A stretch of 64,000 bases of DNA from Aphodosoma sp045658305 (GTDB taxonomy: Bacteria > Bacteroidota > Bacteroidia > Bacteroidales > Paludibacteraceae), in contig JAZOUT010000059.1 in NCBI GenBank assembly GCA_045658305.1, positions 4,751-68,750 of the forward strand, written 5' to 3'. The first letter of the stretch is position 1. Each line of letters opens with the position of its first letter. A program made the translations under genes and the position numbers. Positions 59,939-64,000 of the stretch are shown here, piece after piece. The notes beneath the pieces were generated by a model, which had not been told where the DNA came from, ran no database searches, and saw only the letters and a list, made by a program, of their open reading frames with translations.

Positions 59939-61063
59939 CTACTGTCTAACTTTTTTAAGTAATTTATATAGTATTATCTCTAAATGAAACAGAATAATTT
60001 TAGTATTTCCATTCTGTGCAATCTGCGCCTCTGCCAATGCCAACTCCTCCATTATTTGCACCACATTCTTTTCATGTATAAACTGCGCAAACTTCGCCGC
60101 AAACGCCATCTCTGCGCTATTCATATATGTCAAATCTCTATTGCGCAAGCGCAAAATAAAATTCTCTCGTATCAACCTCTGCGCTTTCTGCAAAAATCTT
60201 ATCTGCCCTTCACGCGATAAAGCAGCCACCTGCTCCGTCCAACTCTTTATACCTTTCACATCCAAATTCCAAGCTAAACGCATCATCTGCACAAAAAGTT
60301 CAAAATCATAACGTGCATCTTCACTCTCCTTCATCAAGCCAAGCATCCGTCCCCAACTACCCATCGCATTTTTCACCAAATACGCCACCTCTTCTTCATC
60401 TACACTAAATTTCTCACGCAAAGCCAACTCCATATCTTTTTTATCAATCGGAGGCACTGCTATACGCTGACACCGACTATAAATCGTACCTAACACATTA
60501 TCTACTCTATCACTCACTAGCATAAACACAGTATCCGGCGATGGCTCTTCCAATATTTTCAACACCTTATTAGCACACGCCTCATGCATCTTCTCAGGTA
60601 TCCACACTATCATCACCTTGTATTGCCCTTGATATGGTTTAAATGTCAACTTACGAATAATCTCCTCTCCCTCTGCCGCATAAATCTGCACCGTCTTACC
60701 ATCCGATGCCTCATTCATCCACTCCTCAAGCGAAATATATGGGTTTCTCAATACCGCACTTCTAAACGTATCAACCATATCACTGCACACCTTCACCCCA
60801 TCACGCGTAGCCATTGGAAACACAAAATGCAAGTCAGGATGCGACAATTTTGCAAACTGAACGCATGACGGACACCGTCCACACGACTCACCTCCCTCTC
60901 TATGCTCACAACAGATATACTGAGCCACAGCCAACGCAAGAGCCAATTTACCTACCCCCTCAGCACCTGTATATAACTGAGCATGAGGTATTCGCCCCGA
61001 ATCAACCATCTCTATCAGACGGCGTTTCAATTCGCTATGTCCTACTATATCCCTAAAAAACAT
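59939..61063 (-). CDS. holB: DNA polymerase III delta' subunit (HolB), 374 aa
   Basis: Clamp-loader ATPase-fold subunit. Walker A-like AEGVGKLALAL (about 34-44), then a Cys4 zinc module (CCEHREGGESCGRCPSC), VMIVWIPEKMHEACANKVLKILEEP (about 160-184), and an SRCQRI segment corresponding to the SRC motif. Length typical. A TATCTTTG promoter lies at 61084 on this strand. Adjacent to the PSP1 gene and gldH, the usual Bacteroidota order. Confidence 0.93.
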   Translation of the reverse strand: MFFRDIVGHSELKRRLIEMVDSGRIPHAQLYTGAEGVGKLALALAVAQYICCEHREGGESCGRCPSCVQFAKLSHPDLHFVFPMATRDGVKVCSDMVDTFRSAVLRNPYISLEEWMNEASDGKTVQIYAAEGEEIIRKLTFKPYQGQYKVMIVWIPEKMHEACANKVLKILEEPSPDTVFMLVSDRVDNVLGTIYSRCQRIAVPPIDKKDMELALREKFSVDEEEVAYLVKNAMGSWGRMLGLMKESEDARYDFELFVQMMRLAWNLDVKGIKSWTEQVAALSREGQIRFLQKAQRLIRENFILRLRNRDLTYMNSAEMAFAAKFAQFIHEKNVVQIMEELALAEAQIAQNGNTKIILFHLEIILYKLLKKVRQ

Positions 61064-61083
61064 ATTTCACCTAATTTAACTTG

Positions 61084-61091
61084 CAAAGATA
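61084..61091 (-). promoter_or_regulatory. -7 promoter element TATCTTTG for holB
   Basis: Minus-strand TAnnTTTG match 20 bp upstream of holB. Confidence 0.6.
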
Positions 61092-61151
61092 ATATTTTTT
61101 TTTCAAAAAAACAACATCTCCCAAAAACTTGTTTTTTTAAGAATATATTCG

Positions 61152-61159
61152 TAACTTTG
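61152..61159 (+). promoter_or_regulatory. -7 promoter element TAACTTTG
   Basis: TAnnTTTG match 59 bp upstream of the lipocalin-like lipoprotein gene. Confidence 0.6.
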
Positions 61160-61218
61160 TACCCTATAAATAAACTTTTCTCTCCAAAATAAATCAAATA
61201 GATAAAACTTAATAAATT

Positions 61219-61602
61219 ATGAAAAACTTCAAACTCCTTTTCATCTCAATCCTCGCTGTATCAGCCATCATCCTATCTATGTCGTCATGTTCGCCTAACA
61301 CCGATGTCGAATTCGACCAAACCCTTTTAATTGGCAAATGGCAAGAGACGAATACCCTAAACTTTGAAGTATACGGAAAAGATGGTTCTGGCTACACTTG
61401 GGACGAAGCTGACGACGTCACCGAAGCCGAAGCGCAACCTTTCACTTGGGGTCTCAATGGCAATGTGCTAACTCAAGTTCACACTATGGAAATGGGAGGT
61501 AATGTACCAAAAGCATATACTGTAACCAAACTTACAGAAACTGAACTCGTCTATGAGGACAACTACGGAAAGGTGCACTCTTTCGATAAAATTCCATGGT
61601 AA
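61219..61602 (+). CDS. lipocalin-like lipoprotein, 127 aa
   Basis: Lipoprotein signal with SMSSC (Cys23), then LLIGKWQETNTLNFEVYGKDGSG (about 34-56) and a small beta barrel through HSFDKIPW. This is the lipocalin-like pattern GxWxx seen in many Bacteroidota lipoproteins. Probably sits in the outer membrane. Ligand unknown. Followed by a 160-bp repeat-rich spacer before the AsmA-like gene. Confidence 0.75.
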   Translation: MKNFKLLFISILAVSAIILSMSSCSPNTDVEFDQTLLIGKWQETNTLNFEVYGKDGSGYTWDEADDVTEAEAQPFTWGLNGNVLTQVHTMEMGGNVPKAYTVTKLTETELVYEDNYGKVHSFDKIPW

Positions 61603-61614
61603 AATACAATGAAA

Positions 61615-61760
61615 ATCACCCCCCGAAAAATACACACTCTCACGTGGTATCCACTTCTCAAAAACACCCCAATTTAAATATACTATACAGCAACCTGCAA
61701 GCAACCCTCAAGCAACCCTCAAAAATACACACTCTCAGTGTGTACTCACCTCTAAAATTA
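61615..61760. repeat. spacer repeat with TACACACT palindrome and AGCAACC modules
   Basis: TACACACTCTCACGTGGTAT at about 61630, one ATACTATACAG unit at 61679 (matches the 11-bp unit), AGCAACCTGCAAGCAACCC modules at about 61688-61720, and TACACACTCTCAGTGTGTA at about 61727-61745. The modules recur at 3820-3885. Confidence 0.7.
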
Positions 61761-61765
61761 CTATT

Positions 61766-64000
61766 ATGAAACGAGCCTTAAAAATCACCGCCATCACCCT
61801 TTCAAGCATAATTGGCATACTCATCATCGCCATAATCATCGTGTGCAACGTCGTATTTTCTCCTAAAACACTCACTCCCATCGTGCGCAACAACGTAGGC
61901 CGTTTCATAACATGCCAAGCCGACCTCGACACTGCCGAGCTCACATTCTTCTCTACATTCCCCAACTTTGCCCTCAACCTTAGCAATGTCCGAGTAATCA
62001 ACCCTATCGCTGATGCTCAATCCGACACGCTTGCCCATGTCGGTCGCCTTGCTGCGTCTGTCAACGTCAGCCAATTCCTCTTCCACGGCAACCTAGTCAT
62101 CAACCAAGTGCATCTCAACAACACTGTTGCCAACATCTTCTGCGACTCGCTCGGCAATGCCAACTACAACATCGTTGCCCTCTCATCAACCGAAGAGGCA
62201 GAAGACACCACATCCACCTCTCTCTTCGACCTACTCCAAGTCAACGACGTAGTTATCAACAATCTATCAGCCACATACATCGACCAACAATCTGGTATCA
62301 ACGCCAGCATCAACGGTCTCAACACCACCCTCTCTGCCCAACTCCAAGGAGCCAACGGCAACATCGACGCAAAATTCTCAATCCCAAATTCTCAATTCTC
62401 AATTCCAAACTCTCAATTCTCAATTCTCAATTCTCAATTCTCAATTTCAGGAAATCTCCGCGATAATCACTTCGATGGCAACCTCGTCCTCACTCTCCCT
62501 TCTACAACATTCGACCTCGTCAGCAATCGCTTAGCCGATAGCCTTGCTCTTCGTGCCAACATCCCTGCCGAAGTCAATCTCGACATAATGCACATCAACC
62601 TCAAAGACGCCCTTCTTGCAATCAACTCTCACGAAATCAACATCAATGGTGTAGCACAACTCGACAATGACGACATCAACCTCGACATGCAATTTGCCAC
62701 AAACCAATGGAACCTCGAAGAAGTGATAGCCCTCATACCTGAAGTATACGCCGACCTATTAGACGACATCGAAATAAGTGGCATCGCATCACTTTCTGGC
62801 TCTGCACGTGGTACTTACAACGACTCCATCATGCCACTCATCTCTGCCAACCTCAACTACACCGACGGCAAAGTGCAATATTCCGAACTCCCTCTACCTA
62901 TCAGTAATATAAACCTCTCTCTATCTGCCAATGCCGACCTCAACCCAAACGGCAAAATAAAGTGTAACATATCTAATTCCCAACTCTCAATTCTCAACTC
63001 TCAATTCTCAATTCCTAATTCTCAATTCTCAATTCTCAATTCTCAATTCGACAAAGCCCTCTGCGACATCAACCTATCCGCCAACCTCAATCTACCTGAA
63101 TTGAAACCTCTTCTTCCTGAAGACCTTAACGTAGACATGAATGGTCGCGCTAATGCCGACATTTCTGCTCGTTTCAATCTCGACGACGCCACCAACCTAC
63201 GCCTCGACCGCATCATTGCCGATGCCTCTATCAAATACACCAACCTCGACGTGCTCTACAACGATAGCATCGCAATCAAAGACCCTAAAGGCACTCTAAA
63301 TCTCACCCTTCCAAGTCCTCACACCAACAAACACTTCAAAGAACTTGCCCAAGCCTCTCTCAATAGCACCAATCTTCAAGTTGATGCTCAATTAGATAGC
63401 AGTCACACTCAACTCTCAATTCTCAACTCTCAATTCTCAATTGGTATTGGCGATATTCTCGACACTACCCAATTCTATACTGCTGTATGCCAATTCGATT
63501 TCGACCACCTTCAAGGCTCGATGGACACTATCAACTTCGACATCACCCAACCCGAAGGCACCCTCGAAGTCTATCCTATGCGCTCTAACAAAAAGAACCC
63601 TACATTCACTATCGCTTACGCCAACCAAACCATCAAAGCCAACATGGGTTCTTTCGTGAATATCAACACCCAAAATCTCAAAATCGAAGCTAAAACCGAT
63701 TACAACAAAGAAAAAGAAAACCTACTCGACCAACTCAACCCTACTATTAAATTCGATTTCAACAATGGTCTTGTCGCTGTCGATGGCTTCGATGCCGACA
63801 TCAACATACCGGCTATCAAATTCCAATTCCGTCCTAACAACTTCGACATCGAGCAATCTCGCATCATCATCGACGACTCCGACTTTGCTCTTTCTGGCAA
63901 CATCACCAACCTCAAAAACTTCTCAAAAGGTCGCGGTCTCCTTCGTGGCAACCTCCGTTTCGAATCCGAAAAAACCGACATCGACCAACTCATGAACCTC
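61766..64000 (+). CDS. AsmA-family outer membrane biogenesis protein with three heptapeptide repeat inserts (partial, 745 codons in window)
   Basis: The ATG at 61766 opens a frame that runs uninterrupted off the end of the window. An N-terminal membrane helix (about 6-28) is followed by the AsmA N-terminal pattern (NNVGRFITCQADLDTAELTFF, FPNFALNLSNVRVIN) and repeated beta-strand units, as expected for a bridge-like lipid-transfer protein. Three segments do not belong to the pattern: residues about 204-227, 403-428 and 548-559, coding NSQFSIL-type heptapeptides from TTCTCAA heptamers. Gene length beyond the window is unknown. Confidence 0.85.
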   Translation, partial: MKRALKITAITLSSIIGILIIAIIIVCNVVFSPKTLTPIVRNNVGRFITCQADLDTAELTFFSTFPNFALNLSNVRVINPIADAQSDTLAHVGRLAASVNVSQFLFHGNLVINQVHLNNTVANIFCDSLGNANYNIVALSSTEEAEDTTSTSLFDLLQVNDVVINNLSATYIDQQSGINASINGLNTTLSAQLQGANGNIDAKFSIPNSQFSIPNSQFSILNSQFSISGNLRDNHFDGNLVLTLPSTTFDLVSNRLADSLALRANIPAEVNLDIMHINLKDALLAINSHEININGVAQLDNDDINLDMQFATNQWNLEEVIALIPEVYADLLDDIEISGIASLSGSARGTYNDSIMPLISANLNYTDGKVQYSELPLPISNINLSLSANADLNPNGKIKCNISNSQLSILNSQFSIPNSQFSILNSQFDKALCDINLSANLNLPELKPLLPEDLNVDMNGRANADISARFNLDDATNLRLDRIIADASIKYTNLDVLYNDSIAIKDPKGTLNLTLPSPHTNKHFKELAQASLNSTNLQVDAQLDSSHTQLSILNSQFSIGIGDILDTTQFYTAVCQFDFDHLQGSMDTINFDITQPEGTLEVYPMRSNKKNPTFTIAYANQTIKANMGSFVNINTQNLKIEAKTDYNKEKENLLDQLNPTIKFDFNNGLVAVDGFDADINIPAIKFQFRPNNFDIEQSRIIIDDSDFALSGNITNLKNFSKGRGLLRGNLRFESEKTDIDQLMNL
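62373..62447 (+). repeat. TTCTCAA heptamer tract 1 inside the AsmA-like gene
   Basis: About ten TTCTCAA-like units; three units make 21 bp and seven codons, so the gene reads FSIPNSQ/FSIPNSQ/FSILNSQ without a frame break. Confidence 0.9.
62972..63048 (+). repeat. TTCTCAA heptamer tract 2 inside the AsmA-like gene
   Basis: About eleven units in the same phase as tract 1, read as NSQLSIL/NSQFSIP/NSQFSIL/NSQF. Confidence 0.9.
63407..63442 (+). repeat. TTCTCAA heptamer tract 3 inside the AsmA-like gene
   Basis: About five units read as TQLSIL/NSQFSI, same codon phase as tracts 1 and 2. Confidence 0.85.

Overview
The window looks like a chromosomal segment of a Bacteroidota bacterium, most likely a Bacteroidales member that carries the type IX secretion system (T9SS). 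Many genes are preceded by the Bacteroidota -7 motif TAnnTTTG (TAACTTTG, TATCTTTG, TACCTTTG, TAAATTTG), Shine-Dalgarno sequences are weak, and the DNA is AT-rich. The gene content fits: porG-uppS-bamA-skp order, gldH next to a PSP1 gene and holB, PASTA protein-rluD-ddl order, and a secreted protein with a T9SS-type C-terminal tail. No rRNA, tRNA, CRISPR array, transposase or prophage gene was seen.

Layout. 0-5.5 kb is an AT-rich accessory region: a small membrane protein, a WG-repeat secreted protein, a lipoprotein, and an AAA/DUF4143 ATPase gene frameshifted exactly at its Walker A motif. 5.6-10.2 kb (minus) is housekeeping: radA, serS, a TtcA-like gene, trmD. 10.5-14.1 kb holds a glycerophosphodiesterase, a radical-SAM/YhhQ pair that may serve queuosine salvage, and an ECF sigma factor with a membrane protein. 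14.4-20.4 kb (minus) is a compact AT-rich island: an HNH nuclease, a methyltransferase-HIT-SANT fusion, a secreted duplicated-domain protein, an HNH_3 protein and two unknown ORFs, flanked by an overlapping DUF3791/DUF3990/unknown trio. I regard this island as the best candidate for an undescribed system. 20.7-25.1 kb: DUF2148 protein, corA, rsmA, GtrA and flippase-like membrane proteins. 25.2-31.2 kb: two-component system, pckA, T9SS cargo. 31.3-34.8 kb: hutU-hutH. 35.3-40.9 kb: ybeY-recO-MATE-kinase-folK, asparaginase, HhH protein. 41-48.5 kb (minus): porG-uppS-bamA-three Skp-murI-exonuclease, an envelope biogenesis block. 48.8-54.9 kb: orphan ABC ATPase, polyprenyl synthase, ddl, rluD, PASTA protein, rpmH. 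55.2-61.1 kb: miaB, an outer membrane protein, trmB, gldH, a PSP1 gene, holB. 61.2-64 kb: a lipocalin-like lipoprotein and the start of an AsmA-like gene that leaves the window.

A second theme is dispersed short repeats, mostly intergenic: (i) tandem heptamers of several sequences but constant 7-bp period; (ii) 11-bp tandem arrays following a CTACAAC box; (iii) G/C-run palindromes; (iv) inverted-arm elements built on AAGACARAAKRACATAA; (v) a 74-bp repeat seen at 10.3 and 44.3 kb; (vi) elements with a TACACACT palindrome and AGGTTGCTTGA modules. Families (i) and (iii) also sit inside coding sequences without breaking the frame (AsmA-like protein, radical SAM protein, DUF2148 protein), which resembles the in-ORF palindromic elements known from Rickettsia and the heptameric STRR repeats known from cyanobacteria.
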